A DNA stretch of 42,111 nucleotides, taken from positions 1-42,111 of the forward strand of contig CAAEMT010000017.1 in assembly GCA_900757145.1 (NCBI GenBank), in the 5' to 3' direction. Positions 24,768 to 32,531 of this stretch are shown piece after piece. The notes beneath the pieces are model-generated. The model saw only the letters and a program-made list of their open reading frames with translations. It did not search any database and had not been told where the DNA came from. The position numbers were made by a program, and so were the translations under genes. This DNA is from Lachnospiraceae bacterium. GTDB lineage: Bacteria; Bacillota; Clostridia; Lachnospirales; Lachnospiraceae. Each line of letters opens with the position of its first letter. Positions within the stretch are counted from its first letter, which is position 1.

Positions 24768-25511
24768 TTAGTGACCGGCATTTTCTGCCTTATCATTTTT
24801 CTGCCGCGCCATATATACCTCGACATTTTTTCTGGAAAATTCCAGATGATCACGCATCGCACGCTCTGCCGCATCCGCATCGTGTTTCAAAAGTGCATTC
24901 ATGATACTGTTGTGGCGCATGATCGCATCATCGATTCCTCCTGTGATGAAAATCCCTTTTTCAATCATTTCCATAAAGATATTTTTCATCGCCTGAACCA
25001 GAATCACAAGAAGCGGATTGCCTGCCGCCTCGGCGATTGCAATATGAAATGCGAAATCCTTCTCTCTTCGCTCCTCGACCGATATACTGCGGTCCTTAAG
25101 ATTTTCCAAAAGCTCCTGCATCTGCGCAAGCTGCTCCTTTGTAGCTGTACGCGCCGCTTTCCGGCATGATGCAGTCTCCAATATGCTTCTTATTTCATAT
25201 ATTGCCAGATAATCAATATGATCCATCGCAACCATGCGGCTGATAACATCGGAAAGATTTGCCGCCTCCGGCTTTGTGATATAAGAGCCTGTGCCGTTTC
25301 TTGATTCTACCAGTCCTCTTTCTTTGAGGAGTTTGAGAGCCTCACGGATCACATTCCGGCTGACACCAAATTCATCTGCAAGCGTCTGCTCAGAAGGAAG
25401 CTTACCATCTTCTGTATATCCGTTAGCAAGAATCCATGATTCCAGCGTATCTGCAATCTGCTCATAAAGATTTGCTCTTGACAGTGCAAAGCCTTCTTCC
25501 GGCATTCTCAT
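24768..25511 (-). CDS. GntR family regulator with FCD domain
   Basis: A 247-residue regulator: an N-terminal winged helix (LPSEQTLADEFGVSRNVIREALK) and a C-terminal FCD ligand domain with the usual metal-binding pattern (DFAFHIAIAEAAGN, then HNSIMNALLKHD and MRDHLE). Such proteins respond to small carboxylates and normally repress neighbouring catabolic operons. The start overlaps the stop of the aldolase gene by four bases (ATGA), with GGAGGAACAGGG as the ribosome site. A palindrome at the operon promoter is a plausible binding site. Confidence 0.92.
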   Translation of the reverse strand: MRMPEEGFALSRANLYEQIADTLESWILANGYTEDGKLPSEQTLADEFGVSRNVIREALKLLKERGLVESRNGTGSYITKPEAANLSDVISRMVAMDHIDYLAIYEIRSILETASCRKAARTATKEQLAQMQELLENLKDRSISVEERREKDFAFHIAIAEAAGNPLLVILVQAMKNIFMEMIEKGIFITGGIDDAIMRHNSIMNALLKHDADAAERAMRDHLEFSRKNVEVYMARQKNDKAENAGH

Positions 25512-26314
25512 GCTCCCTGTTCCTCCTTCATGCAGCCGGCTACAAATTCCATCGTCTGCCGGCATCCCATACTGATATAGCTAATGTCATCTCCGCATCC
25601 GATAAAAGATGCTCCCTTACTGATCCAGTAGCGAATCGCCTCGTGATCGCCTGCTCCTAAAGAGACTCCAAACGGTCTTTTAAGCTCCCTGCATACTGCA
25701 ACTGCCTCTTCACAGAGCGCACGCACCTTGGGGTGCTTCGTATCTCCGAGATGTCCAATGGATGCTGAGAGATCATTCGCTCCTATAAGCGGAAAATCAA
25801 TTCCCTCTACGCTTAGGATCTCACGAAGATTGTGTACTGCATCAACATGCTCAATCTGAACAATGCGTAAAAATGAATCCTCTGGATGATCGAGATATTC
25901 TGCATTATCCATCGCACCGTATTGATTCGCCCTGCGCGGTCCGAATCCCCGTACCCCGTAAGGAGGATACAAGCAGGACGCAACGGCTTTTCTCGCCTCC
26001 TCGGCTGTACAGACCATCGGAAAAATAATCCCATCCGGTCCCATCTCCAGCACCGGCTTTACAAGCACCGGATCATTCCAGGCCACTCTGACGATAGATG
26101 CTGTACCTGCCGCTGCCGCTGCCATGATATGAGCCAGCGTGCTTCCTTTATCAAATGCAGAATGCTCTCCGTCAATCCACACGAATTCAAATCCGTGAAG
26201 CCCGAGTGCCTCCGTGATAGACGGATCGAGATAAAAGGTATGCGCCCCAATGACTCGCTCTCCGCGTTTCATCTTTTCACGAATGATCTGTGCTTTGCAT
26301 AACTCTTTTTCCAT
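25508..26314 (-). CDS. HpcH/HpaI family aldolase
   Basis: A 268-residue class II, metal-dependent aldolase of the group that includes 2-dehydro-3-deoxyglucarate aldolase and 4-hydroxy-2-oxoheptanedioate aldolase; products are pyruvate and an aldehyde. Key residues: base His51 in IDGEHSAFD, Arg in SIVRVAWND, metal ligands in IVQIEH and LIGANDLSASIG, and the loop GVRGFGPRRANQYG. Two adjacent ATG codons follow GGGGAGA; the second is used here, and a longer frame lacks a ribosome site. Next to a DapA-type enzyme and a TRAP importer it should cleave a 2-keto-3-deoxy acid. Confidence 0.9.
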   Translation of the reverse strand: MEKELCKAQIIREKMKRGERVIGAHTFYLDPSITEALGLHGFEFVWIDGEHSAFDKGSTLAHIMAAAAAGTASIVRVAWNDPVLVKPVLEMGPDGIIFPMVCTAEEARKAVASCLYPPYGVRGFGPRRANQYGAMDNAEYLDHPEDSFLRIVQIEHVDAVHNLREILSVEGIDFPLIGANDLSASIGHLGDTKHPKVRALCEEAVAVCRELKRPFGVSLGAGDHEAIRYWISKGASFIGCGDDISYISMGCRQTMEFVAGCMKEEQGA

Positions 26315-26395
26315 CATATCTCTCCCCTTCTGCTGCCCGTTGTATTCCTCAGTCATTATTCTGATTATCTTACTTTTTTCTTTGCTTCTCTATTA

Positions 26396-27331
26396 TTACT
26401 TACAGTATTCCTCATACGTTCTGTTGCAGAGACGATCCATCATACGTACCTCTTCTTTCCATGTTTCGAACAGAAGAGAATCATCCTGTACGCGGCATTT
26501 TGTTGTCATTGGAAGCTTCTCAATCTCTTTGAGATGCCATTTTGCATTTACCGGATAGAGCTGACGCTCGATCAAGGATGCCGCCATCAGAACTTCCTGT
26601 ACGCGGTCTGCATTCTCCGGCTTGTCGTTGTAGTGCTCACACAGCCATACCCACAGTTCCGGATGGAAGTTTGCCATGATTCCGCTGTAACCTGCCGCAC
26701 CGTCGCGCAGAGACTCAAGCGCTGTCGTCGCATTCGCATTATAAAGTTTCAGATTTGTCCCTTCGATCGCTTTTAATTTCTTGCGGATATCGGCTGCTAC
26801 ACAGCAAGTATCCTTCAGGAAGTAAAATCTGTTTGTCTTTGCAATCTCTGTAATAACAGGAATAGAAAGCAGTCTCTTGTACGGTCTCGGACACTCATAT
26901 ACGCCAAGCTTGATCTCAGGATCGATCATTTTCTCAAGCTTGTGATAATTTTCAATCCATACCTCATCACTCTCATCTTCTTTTGCCAGACGGTTCGTCA
27001 GCAGGATGACCGCGTCAACTCCTGTCTTCCACATTGTATTGATATCCTTAGCCTGATCCTCCAGACTGTCGGATGTATGTCCGCTCGCTACGACCGGAAC
27101 TCTGCCTGCCGCCGCATCTACTGTAATCTTTGCAATGCGCATTCTCTCTTCAAAACTAAGCTCATGAATCTCGCTTGATTGGCATGCGGCAAAAAGACCT
27201 TTTACACCGTTTTTGATGTACCAGTCGACCAGTGCGCGCAGCGCCGGCTCATCGATCTCATTGTCCTGCGTAAACGGAGTAAGCATAACCGGCCACACTC
27301 CGCCCGGAAAATTATTCTTCGGATAATCCAT
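26396..27331 (-). CDS. Dihydrodipicolinate synthase/N-acetylneuraminate lyase family protein
   Basis: A 311-residue TIM-barrel enzyme, the first gene of the TRAP operon. Schiff base Lys173 in FYFLKDTCC and Tyr145 in LGVYECPRP are kept. The substrate loop GTT/GE is changed to AACQSSEIHEL, so it differs from DapA proper and fits a dehydratase or aldolase acting on a sugar acid. GGAGGAGAAAAG lies before the chosen start; the longer frame adds eight residues without support. It differs clearly from the other DapA-family gene in this window. Confidence 0.87.
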   Translation of the reverse strand: MDYPKNNFPGGVWPVMLTPFTQDNEIDEPALRALVDWYIKNGVKGLFAACQSSEIHELSFEERMRIAKITVDAAAGRVPVVASGHTSDSLEDQAKDINTMWKTGVDAVILLTNRLAKEDESDEVWIENYHKLEKMIDPEIKLGVYECPRPYKRLLSIPVITEIAKTNRFYFLKDTCCVAADIRKKLKAIEGTNLKLYNANATTALESLRDGAAGYSGIMANFHPELWVWLCEHYNDKPENADRVQEVLMAASLIERQLYPVNAKWHLKEIEKLPMTTKCRVQDDSLLFETWKEEVRMMDRLCNRTYEEYCK

Positions 27332-27397
27332 CTTTTCTCCTCCCATCGTATACACCTTGTGCGTATATTTACGCTTCTGTACTCCTGTACTACAGCT

Positions 27398-27434
27398 ATA
27401 CTACCACACAGTACCATCTGTGTCTATTGACACA
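27398..27434 (-). promoter_or_regulatory. Promoter and palindromic operator of the TRAP operon
   Basis: On the minus strand TAGACA (27426-27421) is 17 bases from TAGTAT (27403-27398). The perfect repeat TGTGTC-TATT-GACACA at 27419-27434 overlaps the -35 box and is a good candidate site for the FCD regulator of this operon. Confidence 0.5.
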
Positions 27435-27473
27435 TTAGCAAGAAATAAATATCATTTTTTGTCTGTTTTGCAC

Positions 27474-27525
27474 AAAAAAAGCTGACACTTTGACAAAAGA
27501 CATCTGCCAAAGTATCAGCTTTTTT
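27474..27525 (-). terminator. Terminator of the malic enzyme gene
   Basis: A 12-bp stem (27481-27492 with 27508-27519) has one C-A mismatch on the plus strand that becomes a G-U pair on the minus strand. Seven T follow on the minus strand (27480-27474). A T-run on the other side gives it a bidirectional shape. Confidence 0.8.
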
Positions 27526-27564
27526 ATAATCTTTCTCTTAGATATTAACTTTAGGATCCTGTTT

Positions 27565-28737
27565 TCAGATACGGGCTACGCCGCTCTTTACAGCTGCCTC
27601 TGCAACCGCCTTTGCAACTGCATCCTTTACACGGTTGTCAAAAGCTGCCGGAAGGATATACTCTGCATTCAGCTCCTCATCGCTTACAAGACCTGCAATC
27701 GCGCGCGCCGCTGCGATCTTCATCTCGTCATTAATGTCAGAAGCGCGTACATCAAGCGCCCCGCGGAAGATGCCCGGGAACGCAAGCACGTTATTTACCT
27801 GATTTGGGAAATCACTGCGGCCTGTCGATACAACTGCTGCACCGCCTGCCTTTGCCTCATCCGGGAAGATTTCCGGTGTCGGGTTTGCGCACGCAAAGAT
27901 AATCGGATCCTTTGCCATCGTCTGCACCATCTCTTTTGTCAGAGTGCCCGGTGCGGATACGCCGATAAATACATCTGCCCCCTTGATCACCTCTTCCAGC
28001 GTTCCCTTTTCACAATTCTGGTTCGTGATCTCCGCCATCTCCTGCTTGATCGCGTTAAGCCCGTCACGTCCCTTATAAATTGCACCTGTACGGTCTGTCA
28101 TGATAACATTTTTAAGCCCCATGCTCATCAGCAGACGGATAATAGCGATACCTGCAGCACCAGCTCCGCTTGTAACGATCTTCACCTCGCTGATGTCCTT
28201 TCCTACGAATTTCAAGGCATTCAAAAGACCTGCAAGTGTGATCACTGCCGTACCGTGCTGGTCATCATGGAAGATCGGAATATCACAGCGCTCTTTTAAT
28301 TTTTTCTCAATCTCAAAACAGCGCGGCGCACTGATGTCCTCAAGATTTACACCGCCGAAGCTGCCTGCAAGAAGGGCAACTGTATTAACAATTTCATCTA
28401 CATCTTTGCTGCGTACACACAGCGGAATCGCATCTACGTCTCCAAACGCTTTAAACAGTACGCATTTTCCTTCCATGACCGGCATTCCAGCTTCCGGTCC
28501 GATGTCTCCCAGTCCGAGCACTGCCGTACCATCTGTCACGACAGCAACCGTATTCCAGCGACGTGTAAGATCATAACTTTTACTGATGTCTTTCTGGATT
28601 TCAAGACACGGCTGGGCAACCCCCGGCGTATAAGCAAGCGACAACGCTTCTTTATTGTCTACCGCCGCTCTCGGCGTCATCTCAATTTTTCCTCTCCACT
28701 CCTCATGGAGTCTCAAAGATTCCTTTGCATAGTCCAT
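27565..28737 (-). CDS. NAD(P)-dependent malic enzyme
   Basis: A 390-residue short-form malic enzyme that converts malate to pyruvate and CO2 with reduction of NAD or NADP. N-terminal SLAYTPGVAQPCLEI and VAVVTDGTAVLGLGDIGP are the malic signatures; FHDDQHGTAVI carries metal-binding Asp residues; IVTSGAGAAGIAI is the nucleotide motif. There is no phosphotransacetylase domain, unlike long MaeB. GAGGAGG lies before the start. It has its own terminator and lies upstream of the TRAP operon, which also yields pyruvate; a metabolic link is possible but not proven. Confidence 0.95.
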   Translation of the reverse strand: MDYAKESLRLHEEWRGKIEMTPRAAVDNKEALSLAYTPGVAQPCLEIQKDISKSYDLTRRWNTVAVVTDGTAVLGLGDIGPEAGMPVMEGKCVLFKAFGDVDAIPLCVRSKDVDEIVNTVALLAGSFGGVNLEDISAPRCFEIEKKLKERCDIPIFHDDQHGTAVITLAGLLNALKFVGKDISEVKIVTSGAGAAGIAIIRLLMSMGLKNVIMTDRTGAIYKGRDGLNAIKQEMAEITNQNCEKGTLEEVIKGADVFIGVSAPGTLTKEMVQTMAKDPIIFACANPTPEIFPDEAKAGGAAVVSTGRSDFPNQVNNVLAFPGIFRGALDVRASDINDEMKIAAARAIAGLVSDEELNAEYILPAAFDNRVKDAVAKAVAEAAVKSGVARI

Positions 28738-28760
28738 TGCATTTTCCTCCTCTGATAATC

Positions 28761-28790
28761 TTTATGTTTTATTTTGCCCTATCAAGTCAA
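28761..28790 (-). promoter_or_regulatory. Candidate promoter of the malic enzyme gene
   Basis: On the minus strand TTGACT (28790-28785) is followed after 18 bases by CATAAA (28766-28761). The -10 box is weak, so confidence is low. Confidence 0.35.
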
Positions 28791-28904
28791 CATATGCTCA
28801 ATCGGCAAAATCAATTGGTTTCATCTCTATTTTATCGTTTTTTTTCACGCCGTCAACACTTCTTTTTGCGATTCGTATTTTTTTCTTAAAATTTTCCGAT
28901 TTGC

Positions 28905-28934
28905 TTTACTATCTGACGTTTTTTATCTTATAAT
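28905..28934 (+). promoter_or_regulatory. Candidate promoter of the motor gene pair
   Basis: A perfect TATAAT at 28929-28934 has TTTACT (28905-28910) 18 bases upstream. The start codon of the first motor gene follows 54 bases later. Confidence 0.45.
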
Positions 28935-28988
28935 ATCATAATAATAACCTCAAAATAATAATATCAAAATCAAAAAGGGGGCGTTTTT

Positions 28989-30458
28989 TTGTATATTAGA
29001 AGAACCATATCCATACTCGCATCTGCCATCTCTATCGGCATCTGCGTTTTCATCACGTATATCAGCCGGGACGTTGACTTATCCACTATCCTTTTCAATC
29101 TTTCCTTTTTATGTGTCATGCTCATCATGATCGGCGCCGCTTATGCAATCGGACTGCGCCGCCTGATACAGACCGGAAACGGTTTGAAAAGAGCAACGGA
29201 AGCCCTGAAAAATGCTGGAGATGATCTTGATACCCTGACAGACGGCAGAAATCCCTTGTTCCAAAATGATTTTCTGGATGACTGCTACCGCCAGTATTGC
29301 CGTATGCTGTACGGAAACCCTGACGTTTCCTGCGATATCCGCGGTTTTATTAATGAAGATGCAATTGAAGAGCATGCGCACCGCAGCCTTCTCGAGCTCG
29401 TCCCTGATATCCTGACAAGTCTCGGTATTCTCGGCACGTTTGTCGGTCTTGTGATGGGACTGCGCGAATTCGATCCATCAGGCTACGAGCAGATGGCAGG
29501 CTCTATCACCCCTTTGATCAACGGTATCAAGGTTGCTTTTATTACTTCCATTTATGGTATATCGCTCTCGCTTGCCTTTTCTTTCAATCTGCGAAGCGAA
29601 TTTGCGAATCTTTCCGCTCAAACTGAGGAATTTCTGGATACGTTTTACCTGCATGTCCGCCCTCCGTATGAAATGGACTCTCTTTCCCGTCTCCTTGAAG
29701 GTCAGAGATCACGGGAGGATATGACGCGCGATCTGACTACCCTCTTCGTTGAGCAGATGGGAAAAAGCTTTGAGGAAGTCATCACACCGGCATACGACCG
29801 AATGTCCGAAGGCATCAGTCACATCGTTGACACTTTCACGCAGAGTCAGGCACAGGTCATGACACAAGTATGTGAAGCCGTTGTGGCGCAGATGCGTACA
29901 GAGCTGAAAGATGATTTTGACGGACTGCGCGCTACGATCACTGATCTGCAAAAAGCTCAGACCTCCTATGCAGATTTCATGGACCACTCTATGGCGCGAA
30001 TGCAGCAGGTCTTTGTCTCTATGAAAGAAAATATGGCTCAGACAGAAAAATATTACGCAAATACGGTCGATGAGCTGTCCGCCGCACAGTCAGATGCTAT
30101 ACGTATCAATCAGGAACAGATGAATACATATCAGGAATACATCCGTTTCCTGTATCAGTCTATCGAAAAATTTTCAGAGGTCTGGGAAAAGAACAACGAG
30201 GTACTTCAGGGATACTCAGACAAGATCGTGGATATGGGTCCTGTCCGTTCCAATCTCATGCTGCGCGAAAGCCTTGACAATATAGCGTCACAGTTAAAAG
30301 AAATCCAAAAGCGTCAGCTTGCTTCCGATCTCGGTGCTGAAATAAGCGCCGCCAATGATACGCAGACCGCCATGCTCTCAAAAACACTGCGGAAATTAGA
30401 CGAGCTTGCCGACATTGTAGAGACGCCGAGACTTTTCCGCTCAATGCGGCGAAAGTAA
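28989..30458 (+). CDS. MotA/TolQ/ExbB-like motor protein with long helical tail (ZorA-like)
   Basis: A 489-residue inner-membrane protein. Hydrophobic helices lie at about 6-24, 32-54, 138-158 and 178-198; the last two carry the MotA/ExbB core (LVPDILTSLGILGTFVGLV, then INGIKVAFITSIYGISL). Residues from about 205 to 489 form a long cytoplasmic, mostly helical and coiled-coil tail, as in ZorA of the Zorya defence system, where the tail signals phage attack. The tail here is shorter than in ZorA. The start is a TTG after AAGGGGG; the next Met is residue 43, beyond the first helix. With the next gene it should form a 5:2 ion-driven rotary motor. It is not linked to flagellar genes. Confidence 0.82.
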   Translation: MYIRRTISILASAISIGICVFITYISRDVDLSTILFNLSFLCVMLIMIGAAYAIGLRRLIQTGNGLKRATEALKNAGDDLDTLTDGRNPLFQNDFLDDCYRQYCRMLYGNPDVSCDIRGFINEDAIEEHAHRSLLELVPDILTSLGILGTFVGLVMGLREFDPSGYEQMAGSITPLINGIKVAFITSIYGISLSLAFSFNLRSEFANLSAQTEEFLDTFYLHVRPPYEMDSLSRLLEGQRSREDMTRDLTTLFVEQMGKSFEEVITPAYDRMSEGISHIVDTFTQSQAQVMTQVCEAVVAQMRTELKDDFDGLRATITDLQKAQTSYADFMDHSMARMQQVFVSMKENMAQTEKYYANTVDELSAAQSDAIRINQEQMNTYQEYIRFLYQSIEKFSEVWEKNNEVLQGYSDKIVDMGPVRSNLMLRESLDNIASQLKEIQKRQLASDLGAEISAANDTQTAMLSKTLRKLDELADIVETPRLFRSMRRK

Positions 30459-30533
30459 GATCGCAGATACACAAAAGCTTATTGATCGTAATCACACAGA
30501 AATATACATATCCTACGAAAGTGAGAAGATACT

Positions 30534-31541
30534 ATGTATAAAAAACGAAAGAAAGCGTACGAACGGCACAATGTCTGGCGTTCGTATTCCGATATGATGG
30601 CAGGGCTTTTACTGCTGTTCGTCCTCGTTATGTGTATTTCATTTATGCAGGCTCAGAAGAATTATCAGGAAAAAATTGCCGAAAAAGCTGCCCATCAGCT
30701 TACACAGGAGCAGCTTTTGGCCGAGCTTGAGGCGCGTGAAGAACTGCTTGCGACACAACAGACAGAGCTTGATGAACAAAGCTCTCTGCTTACCAGCCAG
30801 CAAAACGATCTTGAGGCGCAGGCCGCCCTGCTTGAAAAACAGCAGGCCGATCTCGATGCGCAGTCTGCTCTTGTACTTTCACAGCAGTCGGAGCTGGAGC
30901 AGCAGCATTCCCTGATGCTCCAGCAGCAGGCGGATCTTGACGCGCAGGAAAAGCTTATGGCTGCGCAGCAGCAGAAAATAGAGCAGATTATCGGTATCAA
31001 AGCTGACCTGATCGCTGATCTAAAGCAGGAATTTGATCAGCAGAACTTAAATGTCGTCATTGATGAGACAGACGGATCGATCGCGCTCGACTCCAATGTT
31101 CTCTTTGCCTACAATGAAAATGTACTGACCGAGGAAGGAAATGCCATGCTTGGCAAAGTCCTCCCCGTCTACTGCAAAGTACTGATGTCCGAAGAGTATC
31201 AAAGCTATCTCGCGGAAGTTCGCATTGACGGCTATACGGACACAGACGGCGATTATCTCTATAACCTGCAGCTCTCACAGGAGCGTGCTCTTGCAGTAGC
31301 GAACTATCTGTTCGCAAATGCCTCCTCTTTCCTGACCGGGCAGGAACAGGAAAATTTAAAGGCACGTCTGACTGCCAACGGTCATTCCATGAGCAATCCC
31401 GTCTATCGTGAAGACGGTCAGATCGATATGGACGCTTCACGGCGTGTAGAGATCAAATTCAGTCTGAAAGACGAAGAGATGATAAATGAATTAAAGCAGG
31501 TAATGGATCAGGCATCGCAGAAAGATACTGCACAGGAATAG
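30534..31541 (+). CDS. MotB/OmpA-like stator partner with 14-residue repeat coiled coil (ZorB-like)
   Basis: A 335-residue protein: a short basic N-terminus, one membrane helix (about 21-40) preceded by Asp20 in YSDMMAGLLLLF, the expected ion-binding Asp of MotB/ZorB; a coiled coil with six 14-residue repeats at 71-154; and an OmpA-like peptidoglycan-binding domain at about 185-312, with GYTDTDGDYLYNLQLSQERA and ASRRVEI. It would anchor the motor to the cell wall. MotB and ZorB normally have a short linker where this protein has a rod about 110 residues long. The gene follows the ZorA-like gene after 75 bases. Confidence 0.83.
   Translation: MYKKRKKAYERHNVWRSYSDMMAGLLLLFVLVMCISFMQAQKNYQEKIAEKAAHQLTQEQLLAELEAREELLATQQTELDEQSSLLTSQQNDLEAQAALLEKQQADLDAQSALVLSQQSELEQQHSLMLQQQADLDAQEKLMAAQQQKIEQIIGIKADLIADLKQEFDQQNLNVVIDETDGSIALDSNVLFAYNENVLTEEGNAMLGKVLPVYCKVLMSEEYQSYLAEVRIDGYTDTDGDYLYNLQLSQERALAVANYLFANASSFLTGQEQENLKARLTANGHSMSNPVYREDGQIDMDASRRVEIKFSLKDEEMINELKQVMDQASQKDTAQE
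30744..30995 (+). repeat. Six 42-base coding repeats (14-residue units)
   Basis: Six consecutive units of 14 residues with consensus L-[LMV]-x-x-Q-Q-x-[DE]-L-[DE]-x-Q-x-x, for example LLTSQQNDLEAQAA and LLEKQQADLDAQSA. Each unit is two heptads, giving an uninterrupted coiled coil. The last unit is diverged. Confidence 0.85.
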
Positions 31542-31610
31542 CTTATCCAAAACCCACACTGCCGCAAAAACTGTTATCGCGGATTTTTGACATTGTGAAT
31601 GAAATGTATG

Positions 31611-31649
31611 AAAGGGAGCGTTGTAAAATACTTTTTCAACACTCCCTTT
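31611..31649 (+). terminator. Candidate terminator after the motor gene pair
   Basis: A 13-base stem with one mismatch (31611-31623 with 31637-31649), loop of 13, followed by ATTGTTG. The T-run is poor, so its role as terminator is uncertain. A weaker CCGC/GCGG stem followed by five T lies just before it at 31562-31587. Confidence 0.35.
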
Positions 31650-31689
31650 ATTGTTGTACTTTAAATTATGTAAATTTGGACATGAAAAA

Positions 31690-31760
31690 AGCGGGTGATG
31701 GGAATCGAACCCACGTATCCAGCTTGGAAGGCTGGTGTTCTACCATTGAACTACACCCGC
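31690..31760 (-). tRNA. tRNA-Gly (anticodon TCC)
   Basis: The minus strand folds into a full cloverleaf: acceptor GCGGGTG/CACCCGC, D-arm GTTC/GAAC, anticodon arm CCAGC-CTTCCAA-GCTGG and T-arm GTGGG-TTCGATT-CCCAT. The anticodon TCC reads GGA and related glycine codons. The discriminator is U73, as usual for bacterial tRNA-Gly. CCA is not encoded; a T-run follows at once and can act as terminator. Confidence 0.97.
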
Positions 31761-31950
31761 ATATCTGTCGTGCTCTCATGCACTGCATTTAATATTTAAC
31801 TGACAACGCTGATATTCTATCGCATGTTCTTCGCTTTGTCAAGCAGTATTTTTATTTTTTTTATTTTTTTATCACAGAGATCCTGCATCCCTGCAGGATA
31901 TAGTTGCAGTGTTCTTTTAGTAGACTTTTGTTTCTATGATTTCAAACAAA

Positions 31951-31979
31951 TTGTCTCTTCCTTTTGTATGTGATATAAT
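31951..31979 (+). promoter_or_regulatory. Promoter P1 of the HTH-kinase pair
   Basis: TTGTCT (31951-31956) and a perfect TATAAT (31974-31979) are 17 bases apart. Confidence 0.6.
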
Positions 31980-31980
31980 T

Positions 31981-32010
31981 TTGACATCAAATAAAACTGT
32001 GTAGTATATG
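31981..32010 (+). promoter_or_regulatory. Promoter P2 of the HTH-kinase pair
   Basis: A perfect TTGACA (31981-31986) is followed after 18 bases by TATATG (32005-32010). It begins two bases after the -10 box of P1, so P1 and P2 cannot be occupied together. Confidence 0.5.
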
Positions 32011-32075
32011 TCTCTACATTTCTGCCGGATAAGAAAGACAGACCGGATAATAAAGATAAAGCTGAGGTGATTGCT

Positions 32076-32531
32076 ATGAAAAATCAACAAAAAAACGGAC
32101 TGACCACTTCGCAGCTTCTTTCTATTATTAAGAAATCGGGACAATTTTCGGATGTGACTTCAGCCTTCCATGACATAGAGACCGAACCCGTTTTCTGCCA
32201 TTTTTTATATCATCTGATGGACAAATATAAAAAAACGCCGAAAGACATTATTAGTGCCAGTGGGATCGAGCGCTCTTATTTCTATCATATTTTAAGCGGT
32301 CAGAAAACACCGGGGCGGAATATCATCCTGCGGATCAGCCTGTGCCTGTCTGCTACACTCAATGAGACGAATCAGCTTTTGCGTCTAGCGCATCAGGGTA
32401 CTCTGTATGCCAAGGTCAGGCGTGATGCTGCCATTATCTTTGCCATTGAGAAAAAATATACCATGCAGCAGACAAACGCATTTCTGATCAGCGTGCAGGA
32501 GCTTCCCCTGTACCGTGAGGTAAAGTCATGA
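32076..32531 (+). CDS. HTH (XRE-like) regulator coupled to a Ser/Thr kinase
   Basis: A 151-residue protein. Residues about 45-100 form a Cro/C1-like helix-turn-helix (KTPKDIISASGIERSYFYHI followed by LSGQKTPGRNIILRIS), with helical segments on both sides. No ligand domain was recognised. The ATG is preceded by GAGGTGA; a GTG three codons upstream overlaps that site. Its stop overlaps the kinase start by four bases (ATGA), so the two proteins are made together and the regulator is a likely kinase substrate or partner; that last point is inference. Confidence 0.75.
   Translation: MKNQQKNGLTTSQLLSIIKKSGQFSDVTSAFHDIETEPVFCHFLYHLMDKYKKTPKDIISASGIERSYFYHILSGQKTPGRNIILRISLCLSATLNETNQLLRLAHQGTLYAKVRRDAAIIFAIEKKYTMQQTNAFLISVQELPLYREVKS

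Larger units (their letters stand above)
31761..32075. other. Intergenic region with hairpin and tandem promoters
   Basis: No gene is seen. A T-rich stretch (31848-31870) precedes a perfect 8-bp hairpin ATCCTGCA-TCCC-TGCAGGAT at 31880-31899, and two promoters reading into the HTH-kinase pair follow. Confidence 0.5.

Noticed and set aside
27490..28299. Plus-strand open frame of 269 residues opposite malic enzyme
   Set aside because: It is the antisense shadow of a well-supported malic enzyme gene, with cysteine-rich, unstructured composition.
31917..32144. Small minus-strand open frame of 75 residues
   Set aside because: It lies across the tandem promoters of the HTH-kinase pair and has no ribosome site.
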